Shown: one piece after another, positions 52,739 to 62,035 of the stretch
Position numbering within the stretch: position 1 is the first letter of the stretch
Layout: each line of letters begins with the position of its first letter
Source: Paenibacillus agricola
GTDB taxonomy: Bacteria; Bacillota; Bacilli; Paenibacillales; NBRC-103111
Length of the DNA stretch: 64,000 nucleotides
NCBI RefSeq assembly: GCF_011440305.1
Contig: NZ_JAAOIW010000010.1
Span: 1-64,000, forward strand
Reading direction: 5' to 3'
The notes under the pieces: generated by a model
Told to the model about the DNA's origin: nothing
The model's input: only the letters and a program-made list of their open reading frames with translations
The model's database searches: none
Position numbers and translations under genes: made by a program

Positions 52739-52969
52739 ATGATTTTATATCAAATGGCCAAACGAATGGAACAAAGGAAACAGCTAAAGCATACGATCGA
52801 ACAGTCGCAAGGTGATGTTGCCGAGCAGTTAGTGACACAGAAGGAACAGGTTGAAGCACAGCTGATGACACAGGCTAACTGTTGGGTTGAAGACGGCAAC
52901 GATGCATTCATGTTGCATACGATGGTTCCTGAGGTTGGCGACATGCAACAAAATACAGCAGGCTTGTAG
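52739..52969 (+). CDS. Small hypothetical protein, 76 residues
   Basis: The ATG at 52739 has AGAGGGATAGG upstream; an earlier in-frame ATG lacks a site. The product (MILYQMAKRMEQRKQLKHTI...) is a charged, glutamine-rich helix with a coiled-coil look up to residue ~50 and one cysteine. I do not recognise it. A terminator follows at once, so it is probably a real single gene. Confidence 0.6.
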   Translation: MILYQMAKRMEQRKQLKHTIEQSQGDVAEQLVTQKEQVEAQLMTQANCWVEDGNDAFMLHTMVPEVGDMQQNTAGL

Positions 52970-52970
52970 C

Positions 52971-53014
52971 GGAAAATGGATCAACCTTACGAGGTGTTCC
53001 ATTTTCTTTTTTTT
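52971..53014 (+). terminator. Terminator after the 76-residue gene
   Basis: GGAAAATGGA pairs with TCCATTTTC around a ~17-nt loop, followed by T8. Confidence 0.8.
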
Positions 53015-53080
53015 GTGTTTACGATCTTTTCCATGTAAAATAAGATACATTGATTCTGTAAGCAAATGAGGGCATCTAAC

Positions 53081-54844
53081 ATGAAGATCGTACTATCCAC
53101 CTTAAACGCCAAATTTATTCATACCTCGCTGGCTTTGCGTTATTTAAAAGCATTTTGCGGTGATGATTTTGACATCGACATTACGGAGTATACGATCAAG
53201 GATCCAGCGATGAATATCGTCTCGGATTTATTCCAGCGCCAGCCGGATGTGATCGGCTTCTCCTGTTATATATGGAATATCGAAGAAACAATTACGGTTA
53301 TTAGCATGCTAAAAAAAATTAACCCGCAGCTTATTATTTTGCTAGGAGGTCCGGAAGTCTCCTATGATACGGAGTACTGGATGGATCGGCTACCGCAGGT
53401 TGATTTTATCGTAGTAGGCGAAGGGGAAGAAACCTTCCACCATCTGTTGAAGGAAATTAGCGGAGACCGCGCCTATTACAGCGTATTTGGAGCGGCGTAT
53501 CGCAAAGAGGGAAGGGTGATCGTTAACCCGTCTCGGCCGAAGTTAAATCTAAGCGATATTCCGACACCTTACCGATTTGCCGAGGATGTCCCAAGCCTGG
53601 CGAATCGGGTCGTTTATTTCGAAACGAGCCGTGGCTGCCCATTCAGCTGCTCATTTTGTTTATCGTCGATTGAAGTGGGTGTACGCTATTTTGACATTGA
53701 GCGGACGAAAAGCGATATCATTTATTTGATCGATTCGGGTGCAAAGCTGATTAAATTCGTGGATCGCACCTTTAATATTAAACGTGATTATGCGATGGAA
53801 ATCTTCGAATTTTTAATTAATAACCACCGCGGCTGTGTCTTCCAGTTTGAGATTACCGCTGATATTATGCGGCCCGAGGTACTGGAGTATTTATCGCAGC
53901 ATGCACCAAAGGGCGTATTCCGCTTTGAGATTGGCGTGCAGTCGACGAATGATTTGACCAACGGAATCGTAAAGCGAAGGCAGAATTTCGCCAAGCTTTC
54001 ACGCACGGTCACGATGGTCAAGGAAAGCGGCAAAATCGACCAGCATCTCGATTTAATCGCCGGTTTGCCAGAGGAGGACTACAACTCCTTCCGCAAAACC
54101 TTCAACGATGTGTTTGAATTAGGTCCGGAGGAGCTTCAGCTCGGGTTCCTGAAAATGCTTCGTGGCACGGGCATGCGCGCTGACGCGGAGAAATATGGCT
54201 ATATGTATATGGACAATGCGCCTTATGAAATTCTGGGCAATGACATCTTGCCATTTTCTGACCTGGTTCGCATTAAGCGGGTCGAGGATGTGCTGGAGAA
54301 GTATTGGAATTCGCACCGGCTCGACCATACCGTCACTTATTTGATCCGTGAGCATTTCCCGTCAGCCTTTGATTTCTTCCAGCAGTTTGGAGATTTCTGG
54401 GAAACGCGGGGTTGGCAAAAAATCGGCCATCAGCTGGAGGATTTATTCACAAGGCTGCATGCTTTCCTGATCGATCGCGGAACGAAGCGGATGGATGTGA
54501 TCGAGGGGCTAATGAAGCTGGATTATTTCCTTAACCATAAGTACAAGCCTCGCAAAATATGGTGGCAATTCACGCTGAATAAGGCTGCCCAAACCGACTA
54601 TTTCCGTCGGCTTGTCCATAATCCGGAAGAAGTGTCTGCATCTTACGCAGCGCTTGGCATCGGCGAGAAGGACATCCATAAGCATGTGATGATTGAGGTC
54701 GTCCCATTCCGGCTGGATGTTTACTTGCAGACTTCAGAAATTATCGCCGATTCGCAGCAGCTGTTGATCATTTATTTCCCGCCGGATACCTCGACACGTG
54801 CGATGCATTTCACGCTTTCACTCGAATCTGCGGCAGCTATGTAA
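53081..54844 (+). CDS. B12-binding radical SAM protein (DUF4080-containing)
   Basis: The start at 53081 has GAGGG about 9 nt upstream; the ATG five codons earlier has none. The 587-residue protein has an N-terminal cobalamin-binding Rossmann domain (LNAKFIHTSLALRYL, LGGPEVSYD), a radical-SAM core with the CxxxCxxC motif in SRGCPFSCSFCLSS, and a C-terminal DUF4080 domain. Family members are widespread in Bacillota with no settled substrate; methylation or ring chemistry is likely. It is probably monocistronic, as a bidirectional terminator follows. Confidence 0.93.
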   Translation: MKIVLSTLNAKFIHTSLALRYLKAFCGDDFDIDITEYTIKDPAMNIVSDLFQRQPDVIGFSCYIWNIEETITVISMLKKINPQLIILLGGPEVSYDTEYWMDRLPQVDFIVVGEGEETFHHLLKEISGDRAYYSVFGAAYRKEGRVIVNPSRPKLNLSDIPTPYRFAEDVPSLANRVVYFETSRGCPFSCSFCLSSIEVGVRYFDIERTKSDIIYLIDSGAKLIKFVDRTFNIKRDYAMEIFEFLINNHRGCVFQFEITADIMRPEVLEYLSQHAPKGVFRFEIGVQSTNDLTNGIVKRRQNFAKLSRTVTMVKESGKIDQHLDLIAGLPEEDYNSFRKTFNDVFELGPEELQLGFLKMLRGTGMRADAEKYGYMYMDNAPYEILGNDILPFSDLVRIKRVEDVLEKYWNSHRLDHTVTYLIREHFPSAFDFFQQFGDFWETRGWQKIGHQLEDLFTRLHAFLIDRGTKRMDVIEGLMKLDYFLNHKYKPRKIWWQFTLNKAAQTDYFRRLVHNPEEVSASYAALGIGEKDIHKHVMIEVVPFRLDVYLQTSEIIADSQQLLIIYFPPDTSTRAMHFTLSLESAAAM

Positions 54845-54872
54845 GGTAGGCATCCTTCATATAACAAAAATG

Positions 54873-54916
54873 AAAAAGCACCTAACCACCACATCATGGT
54901 GGGTTTAGGTGCTTTT
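54873..54916. terminator. Bidirectional terminator between convergent genes
   Basis: AAAAAGCACCTAA pairs with TTTAGGTGCTTTT, with an inner CCACC/GGTGG helix. A- and T-runs lie on both sides. Confidence 0.92.
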
Positions 54917-54954
54917 GTTGTGTAGAAAGCAATAACGATATAGTCTAAATGATC

Positions 54955-55923
54955 TTAAGGCAAATAGCTTCTAAGCACTGTCATGGATCCGGTAAGTGTA
55001 TAGTCACCCAGGTTAGCTGGAATGAGATAGCATTCACCTGGCTGGACAGGCTGCTGTTCCCCATCGCCCCACCCAATCGTTCCGGTTCCCTCACAAATGA
55101 CATGAATAATAAAGCTGGCCGGAGTGGTTTGCAGCTTCCAGGTTTGCTCAACCTTGCCTTTTTCCGTAATGAAAAAAGGAGAATGGGCCAATGTCAGCCA
55201 TTGGTTAGTCGATTCCAAATCGGTTTTCATAAAAGTGGCACCGGAATTCGTATAAGCGATCACGTTCAAGGAATCCTCGATATGCAAATCACGCGGCTTG
55301 CCATCAAGGCCCATCCGGTCATAATCGTAAAGCCTGTATGTGCTGTCTGAGTTTTGCTGGATCTCTGCAACAAGCACGCCAGCGCCGAGTGCATGCACAG
55401 TACCCGATGGAATGTAGAAGGAATCGCCAGTCTCTACAGTGATTTCATTGAGGCAATCCATAATTCGGTGTTCTTCAATGGCTAGCGCCAATTGCTCGCG
55501 GGTGACACCATCATTGGTTCCATAAATGATCTTGGCTCCAGGCTTGGCATCGAGGATGTACCACATCTCTGTTTTGCCCAGCTCGCCTTGTGGCAAACCT
55601 TGGTAATTGTCATTTGGATGAACCTGTACGGATAAATCATCCTGGCAATCCAACAGCTTAATTAATAAAGGGAAACGGCCATTCTTCTCGGAAAAGCCCT
55701 TGCTTCCAAAAAAATCCTGTCCATATTGTTCGCGCACCTCGTCCAGGCCTAGTCCTGCCAAGGCACCGTTAATGACCTTCGTGGTGCCATTCGGATGATC
55801 GCCTATTGCCCATGCTTCGCCAATTGGACCTTCTGGCAGCTCTAACCCGAACTGTTCCAGTGCCCGCCCGCCCCAAACGCGTTCTTTTAATTCCGGTTGA
55901 AATAATAAAGGATATGGTTTCAA
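54955..55923 (-). CDS. manA: Mannose-6-phosphate isomerase, class I
   Basis: The 322-residue cupin enzyme has the zinc ligands in SVQVHPND, GKTEMWYILDAKPGA and IPSGTVHALGAGVLVAEIQQ. It interconverts mannose-6-phosphate and fructose-6-phosphate. Length and order match the Bacillus-type ManA. No PTS or other mannose genes are adjacent, which suggests a role in GDP-mannose supply or general hexose use. Confidence 0.95.
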   Translation of the reverse strand: MKPYPLLFQPELKERVWGGRALEQFGLELPEGPIGEAWAIGDHPNGTTKVINGALAGLGLDEVREQYGQDFFGSKGFSEKNGRFPLLIKLLDCQDDLSVQVHPNDNYQGLPQGELGKTEMWYILDAKPGAKIIYGTNDGVTREQLALAIEEHRIMDCLNEITVETGDSFYIPSGTVHALGAGVLVAEIQQNSDSTYRLYDYDRMGLDGKPRDLHIEDSLNVIAYTNSGATFMKTDLESTNQWLTLAHSPFFITEKGKVEQTWKLQTTPASFIIHVICEGTGTIGWGDGEQQPVQPGECYLIPANLGDYTLTGSMTVLRSYLP

Positions 55924-55996
55924 TAAATTCCCTACTTTCTAGTTGGTTGCTTATTCCAAGATTGGTATAACTCTAAATAGAATTATACCAATCCAG

Positions 55997-56572
55997 CTAG
56001 AGCTTTTCTACTGCAATCAGGTAAGGGGGATGGTTTTTTTGATTTAAAAAGCGGTATTCCAGCACTTGATACTGTTTTTGTGGCAATTGTTCAACCCATG
56101 ATTGAACAGCTGAAGCTTCTTCTGTACCGCCGGGATGCCCCGTATACAAGACAATGGTTACGATACCGCCTTTTCGTAAAGCCGTTAGAGCGGATTGGAG
56201 TGCAGGGATGGTGGAATGGGGGGCAGTGACAGATTGATGGTCACCGCCGGGCAAGTAGCCCAAATTAAACATGGCCGCTCCTACCCGTTGCTCTGCTGCC
56301 TCTGGAACTGCATCATACAGCTCCGCATGGTCGCGCAAATGCAGCCGGACATGGGAATAGTCCGGCTGCGTCTGTGCGAGGCGTTGTTCTGTTGCTATTA
56401 AGGCTTGCTCTTGGATGTCAAAGGCATGTACTGCGCCTTGGGTGCCTACCAGCCTGGCGAGGAAGGCAGTATCGCCGCCGTTACCAGCGGTGGCATCTAT
56501 GGCTATATCCCCGGGAAGGAGACGCTGTTCGACCAGCTTCTGGGCATAATTCAGAATGGATAAAAAACTCAT
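55997..56572 (-). CDS. Class I SAM-dependent methyltransferase (YtqB-like)
   Basis: The start at 56572 has GGAGG 5 nt upstream, giving 191 residues. Motif I is IDATAGNGGDTAFLARLVG, followed by AMFNLGYLPGGDH and IPALQSALTALRKGGI. This matches the rRNA-methylase/YtqB family, which in B. subtilis methylates tRNA wobble uridine derivatives (MnmM). It lies 15 nt behind the cytochrome gene and may share its transcript. Confidence 0.9.
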   Translation of the reverse strand: MSFLSILNYAQKLVEQRLLPGDIAIDATAGNGGDTAFLARLVGTQGAVHAFDIQEQALIATEQRLAQTQPDYSHVRLHLRDHAELYDAVPEAAEQRVGAAMFNLGYLPGGDHQSVTAPHSTIPALQSALTALRKGGIVTIVLYTGHPGGTEEASAVQSWVEQLPQKQYQVLEYRFLNQKNHPPYLIAVEKL

Positions 56573-56587
56573 GCGAGCCTCCATGGT

Positions 56588-57376
56588 TTATTTTTTGGTG
56601 GCGAGCCAAGCGGCTAAGGCTTCGACTTCATCTGCTTTTAGCATTTCATTGAAAGGCGGCATCACTTTTCCGCCATCGTTAATTTTGGCAACTAATTCGG
56701 CATTTGTTCGTTTAGAGCCTATTTTTGTCAGGTTGGGTCCCATTCCGCCTTGCAATTGGTCACCGTGGCAAGCCATGCAATTATCTTTAAATAGGGCTTC
56801 TGCTTTGGTAGCGGCTACCGTTGCTGCTGGAGCCGCTGCCTTGGGCGCGTCTGCGACGGGCGCAGCGGCCGGAGGAGCTTGCGGCTCGGGCTTCGCGGCC
56901 TCGGGAGCCGCCGCCTTGGGTGCGTCAGCGACGGGCGCAGCGGCCGGAGGAGCTTGCGGCTCGGGCTTCACAGCCTCGGGAGCCGCCGCCTTGGGTGCGT
57001 CAGCGACGGGCGCAGCGGCCGGAGGAGCTTGCGGCTCGGGCTTCGCGGCCTCGGGAGCCGCCGCCTTGGGCGCGTCAGCGACGGGCGCAGCGGCCGGAGG
57101 AGCTTGCGGCTCGGGCTTCGCAGCCTCGGGAGCCGCCGCCTTGGGCGCGTCAGCGACGGGCGGCGCTGTTACCGGCTCAACCTTAACCGGCTCGTTCTTC
57201 GCCGGTTCCGGCGTAGCCTGCTCCGCTACCTTGGTCTCCGCCACCTTAGGCGGTATTACTGCCGCGCCTGCACTTGGGGCAGGGCTTGCAGGCTGTGCAG
57301 CAGGCTTATCGCTGCTGCAGCCCGCGATCACCATAATTGCCAGCATGCAGGAAAATAACGCTGTCTGTTTCTTCAT
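56588..57376 (-). CDS. Lipoprotein c-type cytochrome with repetitive linker
   Basis: The ~262-residue protein has a lipobox VIAGC near residue 20, a ~150-residue Ala/Pro/Lys/Glu linker built of a 25-residue unit repeated four and a fraction times, and a C-terminal mono-haem domain: NCMACHGDQLQGG (haem binding) and VMPPFNEML (axial Met). The lipid anchor and flexible arm would let the haem domain reach partners at the outer membrane face. GAGGAGCG precedes two possible ATG codons (57382, 57376); the latter is better spaced. The linker repeats are near-identical at DNA level. Confidence 0.92.
   Translation of the reverse strand: MKKQTALFSCMLAIMVIAGCSSDKPAAQPASPAPSAGAAVIPPKVAETKVAEQATPEPAKNEPVKVEPVTAPPVADAPKAAAPEAAKPEPQAPPAAAPVADAPKAAAPEAAKPEPQAPPAAAPVADAPKAAAPEAVKPEPQAPPAAAPVADAPKAAAPEAAKPEPQAPPAAAPVADAPKAAAPAATVAATKAEALFKDNCMACHGDQLQGGMGPNLTKIGSKRTNAELVAKINDGGKVMPPFNEMLKADEVEALAAWLATKK
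56841..57158. repeat. 75-bp tandem coding repeats (about 4.2 copies)
   Basis: The unit is 75 bp (25 codons), with copies starting at 56841, 56916, 56991, 57066 and a partial at 57141. Copies differ at only a few bases. This is the linker of the cytochrome gene, and copy number is likely to vary between strains. Confidence 0.92.
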
Positions 57377-57568
57377 ACCCATCGCTCCTCATTATAACGT
57401 ATTCAAGCAAGGTAGATCCCGAAATTAAAACGCCTACTTCCTAATAAACGTGCAAATGGCGTTAAACGGTTCAAGCCATGATGAAATTTAGTTATAAATT
57501 GAAGCGCAGTAAGTTAGTCCTCTTCTTGTGCACTTGCTCCACAGTCCATCCAGCCTTTAGTGATCCAA

Positions 57569-58531
57569 TCAGACGCTCAAATTTTCGAACCTCTTGCCTT
57601 GGTAAGTATCCCGTACGCGCAGCTCGGCATCAATGGCATTAAGCACTTCCCATTTCTTAAGGCTCCATAAGGGGCCGATCAGCAAATCGCGGGGAGCATC
57701 CCCTGTAAGCCGATGGACGATCATTTCCGGAGGGAGCAGCTCAAGTGTATCTACAACGAGCTTTACATATTCATCCATCTCCAAAAAGCGCAGCAATCCA
57801 GCTTCATATTGTTTAACCATCGGTGTTTTACGCATGAGGTGCAGCAGGTGAATCTTGATTCCCTCCACGCCCATCGCAGCAACTGCTCTGCCGGTGTCGA
57901 GCATCATCTCATGGGTTTCGCCGGGGAGCCCGTGAATAATATGGGCACAGGTGCGAATATTATGCTTTTTGAGCTTGGCAACCGCATCGGTATAGCACAA
58001 GGTATCGTGGGCACGGTTGATCAGCTGCGAGGTGGATTCGTGTATCGTTTGCAGGCCCATCTCTACCCAGAGATACGTCCTTTCATTTAGCTCAGCCAAG
58101 TATTCGACTACGTCATCAGGCAAACAATCAGGTCTTGTGGCAATAGATAAGCCGACAACCCCAGGCTGCTTCAAAATCACTTCATAATATTCCCGCAGCT
58201 CCGCTACAGGAGCATAAGTGTTGGTATAGGCTTGGAAATAACCAACATATTGGGCGTCAGGCCACTTTTTATGCTGGAGATCGCGGATGTTATTGAATTG
58301 TGTGACCAGATCATCGCGGCGGCTACCCGCAAAGTCCCCTGAGCCCCGTGCACTGCAAAATGTACAGCCTCCGGCTGCCATCGAGCCGTCCCGATTAGGG
58401 CAAGTAAAACCAGCATCGAGCATAACTTTAAACACTTTCGTACCGAACTGGCGGCGCATTTCTGTGTTCCATGTATGGAAACGCTTGTCTCCCCACAATA
58501 GAGGGACGGCAGCATTTTGAGCTTGCTTCAT
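57569..58531 (-). CDS. TIGR01212 family radical SAM protein
   Basis: The 320-residue protein has the radical-SAM cluster region GFTCPNRDGSMAAGGCTFCS and the family-typical SIATRPDCLPDDVVEYLAEL, WVEMGLQTIHE and AHIIHGLPGE. It is a YhcC-like protein conserved in bacteria, and the reaction is not known. GAAGGAGC lies upstream of the start (minus strand). It is separate from the cytochrome gene by ~190 bp, which shows no clear gene. Confidence 0.93.
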   Translation of the reverse strand: MKQAQNAAVPLLWGDKRFHTWNTEMRRQFGTKVFKVMLDAGFTCPNRDGSMAAGGCTFCSARGSGDFAGSRRDDLVTQFNNIRDLQHKKWPDAQYVGYFQAYTNTYAPVAELREYYEVILKQPGVVGLSIATRPDCLPDDVVEYLAELNERTYLWVEMGLQTIHESTSQLINRAHDTLCYTDAVAKLKKHNIRTCAHIIHGLPGETHEMMLDTGRAVAAMGVEGIKIHLLHLMRKTPMVKQYEAGLLRFLEMDEYVKLVVDTLELLPPEMIVHRLTGDAPRDLLIGPLWSLKKWEVLNAIDAELRVRDTYQGKRFENLSV

Positions 58532-58726
58532 AAGGTAAGGCTCCTTCTTGGTGCAAATATTTTTCCTTTGTCACTAGGGTCTGATTCCTATTATTTTAAC
58601 GTAAACCTGATGGGTTTGCGAACTTTTTCCTTAGCAGAATCCCCCTCTATATAGAAAGGATAATTTATTATCCTGCCGACCATCCTAAGTGGGCACAGAA
58701 AACATTTGAAGGGAGCATGAATTCAT

Positions 58727-59284
58727 ATGAAACATTTTCGAAAAACGGTTTTTGTTTTGGCTCTTGCAGCTTCGTTAGGTGTTGGTACGCAGGCTTTTGC
58801 CGAGACGGGCACTAGTGGGGCAACAGGTACAGGTACAGGGACGAGCGGAATTTATGGGACGAGCCCGATGGATGGGACAGGGACAACAGATGGTACAGGA
58901 TTGATGGGCACTTCAGGCACGGATGGCACAGGAACAATGGGCACAACAGGCACAACAGGCACAACAGGCACAACCGGTACAACAGGCACAACAGGCACAG
59001 GGATAAATGGTACAAATACCACGGGTACAGGAACTAATACATCAGGCTATGGAACGAACGTCACGAATAATACCGACCATCATTTGCTTGATCGGATGAC
59101 CACTAAAGGAACCAAAAACACAGGTAATGGATACGGTGGAAATTATGATACGTACAGCTATAGAGCCAATGCAGATACGACTACTAAAGGCACCAATTGG
59201 GGATGGTTAGGCTTGCTTGGTCTGCTGGGTCTTGCAGGAATGCGCAGCAGAGGTCGTGATGAATCCCACGAGGGCATGAAATAA
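58727..59284 (+). CDS. Secreted Gly/Thr-rich protein with WGxxGxxG anchor
   Basis: The 185-residue protein has a signal peptide (residues 1-26, ending TQAFAE), a low-complexity Gly/Thr/Ser middle with repeats of GTT, and a C-terminal [15 protein letters not shown] helix followed by a basic tail (MRSRGRDE). This matches the WGxxGxxG surface-sorting signal seen in Bacillota. An AAGGGAG site and a 7-bp palindrome (58656-58674) lie upstream. The function is unknown; surface exposure is likely. Confidence 0.88.
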   Translation: MKHFRKTVFVLALAASLGVGTQAFAETGTSGATGTGTGTSGIYGTSPMDGTGTTDGTGLMGTSGTDGTGTMGTTGTTGTTGTTGTTGTTGTGINGTNTTGTGTNTSGYGTNVTNNTDHHLLDRMTTKGTKNTGNGYGGNYDTYSYRANADTTTKGTNWGWLGLLGLLGLAGMRSRGRDESHEGMK

Positions 59285-59464
59285 CAAAGCTATGGTTCTG
59301 ATTTAGTAACGCTTGAAGCAAATAGTGACCATAAAGCACGGTTATCACAGCATGCAGGTGGTAGCCGTCTTTTCATACCTTGCTTGTATAGAGTATAATC
59401 ATTTTTGAACCGTTTATAAGTTCACAAAGAGGTTAACTCTTAAGTATACAGCCGGAGGATGATT

Positions 59465-60181
59465 ATGCGTTTACGTGGAAGAAAAGGAATAAGAGAAGCT
59501 TTGATCGCACAGCCGGAGCTCATTATTTTGGAGCCAGCCGTTTATAAAGGGAAATGGAGTACACAATTCGGCAACGATAACCCGATTCATGTAGAGCTGG
59601 GGATGGGTAAGGGCAAGTTCATTAGTGAGCTTAGTTATCTAAATCCAGATATTAATTACATAGGGGTAGATATGTATGATGAGCTGCTGCGCAGGGCTGG
59701 TGAAAAAGCTGAGCTGGCGAGAGGCGCAGACGGCGGGAATATTGCTAATTTAAAGTTGGCTCTTTTTAATATTGAGAAGATTGAAGATATTTTTGATACT
59801 CATGAACTGGAGCGCATTTATTTAAATTTCAGTGATCCTTGGCCAAAAAAACGCCATGCCCGCCGCCGCTTGACCCATGCCGGCTTTGTTCGCAAATATA
59901 CGGATATTTTGAATGACCGTGGGGAGATTCATTTTAAAACTGATTCACGCTCATTATTCGAATTTTCGCTGAATTCCTTTGCCGACATGAACCTGCGGAT
60001 GCGTAATATTTCATTGGATCTGCATGCCGAAGGTGCACGCACTGATTTGGTGATGACTGAATATGAAACGAAGTTTTTCGAGCAAGGCGTAAATATTCAC
60101 CGTATGGAGGTTGTCATAGGCAAACAGGCGATGGACGCCCATCTACAAAGGCTTGAGGAAATGGAACGATCTGAAGAGTAA
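59465..60181 (+). CDS. trmB: tRNA (guanine-46-N7)-methyltransferase
   Basis: The ATG at 59465 is chosen since GGAGG lies 6 nt upstream; the ATG at 59459 touches that site. The 238-residue protein has the SAM motif ELGMGKGKFISEL and the TrmB signature NFSDPWPKKRHARRRLTH. It makes m7G46 in tRNA variable loops. It is monocistronic, with a terminator downstream. Confidence 0.95.
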   Translation: MRLRGRKGIREALIAQPELIILEPAVYKGKWSTQFGNDNPIHVELGMGKGKFISELSYLNPDINYIGVDMYDELLRRAGEKAELARGADGGNIANLKLALFNIEKIEDIFDTHELERIYLNFSDPWPKKRHARRRLTHAGFVRKYTDILNDRGEIHFKTDSRSLFEFSLNSFADMNLRMRNISLDLHAEGARTDLVMTEYETKFFEQGVNIHRMEVVIGKQAMDAHLQRLEEMERSEE

Positions 60182-60224
60182 GCAGAGGCTATTTTGCCAA
60201 ACAAAGCTGTAAACAAATAAGAAG

Positions 60225-60268
60225 CATGCAATGCCTTCAAGAGTAGGCAAGCATGCTTCTTATTCGTG
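60225..60268. terminator. Bidirectional terminator between trmB and the glycosyltransferase gene
   Basis: AAGAAGCATGC pairs with GCATGCTTCTT around a ~17-nt loop, with A/T-rich flanks, between two convergent genes. Confidence 0.82.
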
Positions 60269-60279
60269 TTTGAACACTA

Positions 60280-61425
60280 TTAATGCAACACATTAACCTT
60301 TAACATTTCCATAATAGCCTGGGAGCAATCTGTAGGATTATAGGTATTTATGTAAGGGTGGATATCAAAGGATGTTTGCGATACCTCCGAATAACGGTCA
60401 ATAAGTAGCTGGAACCAATGGTCAATCGTAGCTTCAGACTTGATGGGCTCTCCATATCCGCGTTGGGTGAAATAGTGCATATTTTCTTCCTCTTGCCCAG
60501 GGATCGGCTGGTAGAAAAGCATCGGTATGCCTTTGGATAACCCCTCCGTACAGGTCATTCCACCAGGCTTGGTGATAAGCAAGTCGGAGACTTCCATCCA
60601 TTTATCAACTTCATTCGTGAATCCCATTAACCGGATATTTTCATGCCGAAACCGTTCATCCTGAGATAATTCAGCAAGCGTTTTATCATTGCTGCCAACG
60701 CATATGATTAACTGCACCTTTTCTCGCCAGCGAGTGAAGTAATCCAACGATTCCTTGCTGTTCATCAAACCCCAGCCACCACCCATGACAAGCACGGTAG
60801 GCATGGTCTTCAACCCAAACTGTGCACGCAAGTCCTCCCGGTTATGGGGCTCCCAAAAGTTCGGATGGACTGGAATTCCTGTCACTTCAATCGCATCGGA
60901 CTGGACGCCGCGGGTTAGCAGCTTGTCGCGGACATTGGAGGTGGACACTAAATATTTGTTAACCTCTGAGCTTACCCAAGTCCCATGTACATCATAATCG
61001 GTTATGACTGTACACAAAGGAATGTTGAGTCCAGCACGCTTTAAACGGGAGATGACTGCATTAGGAAGTGGATGTGTGCATACAATAGTGTCCGGTCGAA
61101 GCTGGTGGATCACAGCTGCCGTCTGTGCATAAAAAATGCGATGCAGTGCCAATTGGGCAAATCGGTTCAATGATTTTTTATACTGGGAACGGTACATCAG
61201 ACCGTATAGCTTCGGTTGTGTAGTTACGGTTCTACGATAAGCATTAAGGATCAATGGAGCCAAAGTTGGGTGTAGAAACGAGCCAAGCTCTAGCACACGT
61301 GTTTGAATATTCGGCGAAAGCATACGAAGACCGACAGAAAGTGCTTGGGCGGCTTGCGTGTGTCCCGCTCCAAACCCTTCGGATAGTAACAAGACCCTTT
61401 TTTTACGCATTAGCTTTTTCACCAT
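60280..61425 (-). CDS. MGDG-synthase/UgtP-like glycosyltransferase
   Basis: The 381-residue GT28-type enzyme has an N-terminal MGDG_synth domain (LSEGFGAGHTQAAQAL and HPLPNAVISRLK) and a C-terminal UDP-sugar domain (VMGGGWGLMNSKE, TKPGGMTCTEGLSKGIPM). Relatives transfer glucose to diacylglycerol to make glycolipids that anchor lipoteichoic acid. The start codon is uncertain: AAGAGG is close to the ATG at 61425 and better spaced for the GTG at 61422. The exact sugar and acceptor are not fixed by sequence. Confidence 0.9.
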   Translation of the reverse strand: MVKKLMRKKRVLLLSEGFGAGHTQAAQALSVGLRMLSPNIQTRVLELGSFLHPTLAPLILNAYRRTVTTQPKLYGLMYRSQYKKSLNRFAQLALHRIFYAQTAAVIHQLRPDTIVCTHPLPNAVISRLKRAGLNIPLCTVITDYDVHGTWVSSEVNKYLVSTSNVRDKLLTRGVQSDAIEVTGIPVHPNFWEPHNREDLRAQFGLKTMPTVLVMGGGWGLMNSKESLDYFTRWREKVQLIICVGSNDKTLAELSQDERFRHENIRLMGFTNEVDKWMEVSDLLITKPGGMTCTEGLSKGIPMLFYQPIPGQEEENMHYFTQRGYGEPIKSEATIDHWFQLLIDRYSEVSQTSFDIHPYINTYNPTDCSQAIMEMLKVNVLH

Positions 61426-61507
61426 ACCTCTTAAACAAATGATAACAAATGGGACTGATTTATCAAAAAAAAATTAACACACTAACCATTATATACCCAA
61501 AGATCCG

Positions 61508-62035
61508 CTAAGTGAATAATAAAACAGCCCCGAACGCCGCAGCAGTTCCAATAATACATCCTACCAGGCAATCTGATGGATAGTGCAGTCCTAGATACAT
61601 ACGCGAAATACCAACTAAAGATGCCAGAGGGATTAGAAACGGACCCAGCCAAGAATAAGTATAAAAAAGTGGAACCGTGATGGAAAATATAGCCGTAGTG
61701 TGTCCGGAAGGAAACGAATGGTCGGTTAAAGGTTTTTTGTATGTATTCGTATCCTTCAGAACAAGATAAGGTCGGAGCCGCGGATAATTTTTTTTGATTA
61801 GAGCAACAGGGATATGGCTAATAACTAATGCAATACAGCTTTGCAGACCTGCGAGCCTCCAATTTCCTTGACCGAACAGGCTTAAGCATAATGCTGCGGC
61901 AATGGTGAAGGTTGCGCCGCCAAGATGGGTAATAGTATTAAAGAAGTAGTCTAGGAAGGGATTCCGCATTCTTTGATTAATCCAATAAAATATTCGGTTC
62001 TCGCGCTGCTGCAGCCAGGACACGATCCGATTCAT
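61508..62035 (-). CDS. PAP2-type membrane phosphatase
   Basis: The 175-residue protein has five to six membrane helices and the three PAP2 phosphatase motifs: KKNYPRLRP, FPSGHT and SRMYLGLHYPSD. These proteins dephosphorylate lipid phosphates such as undecaprenyl pyrophosphate or phosphatidate. It lies 80 nt upstream of the glycolipid glycosyltransferase on the same strand, which fits a shared role in membrane lipid metabolism. Several transcription start possibilities exist in the AT-rich gap to its right. Confidence 0.92.
   Translation of the reverse strand: MNRIVSWLQQRENRIFYWINQRMRNPFLDYFFNTITHLGGATFTIAAALCLSLFGQGNWRLAGLQSCIALVISHIPVALIKKNYPRLRPYLVLKDTNTYKKPLTDHSFPSGHTTAIFSITVPLFYTYSWLGPFLIPLASLVGISRMYLGLHYPSDCLVGCIIGTAAAFGAVLLFT

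Noticed and set aside
56821-57358. Long plus-strand ORFs rich in Arg/Gly/Ala opposite the cytochrome gene
   Set aside because: They are antisense readings of the GC-rich 75-bp repeats, with no ribosome site and no fold.
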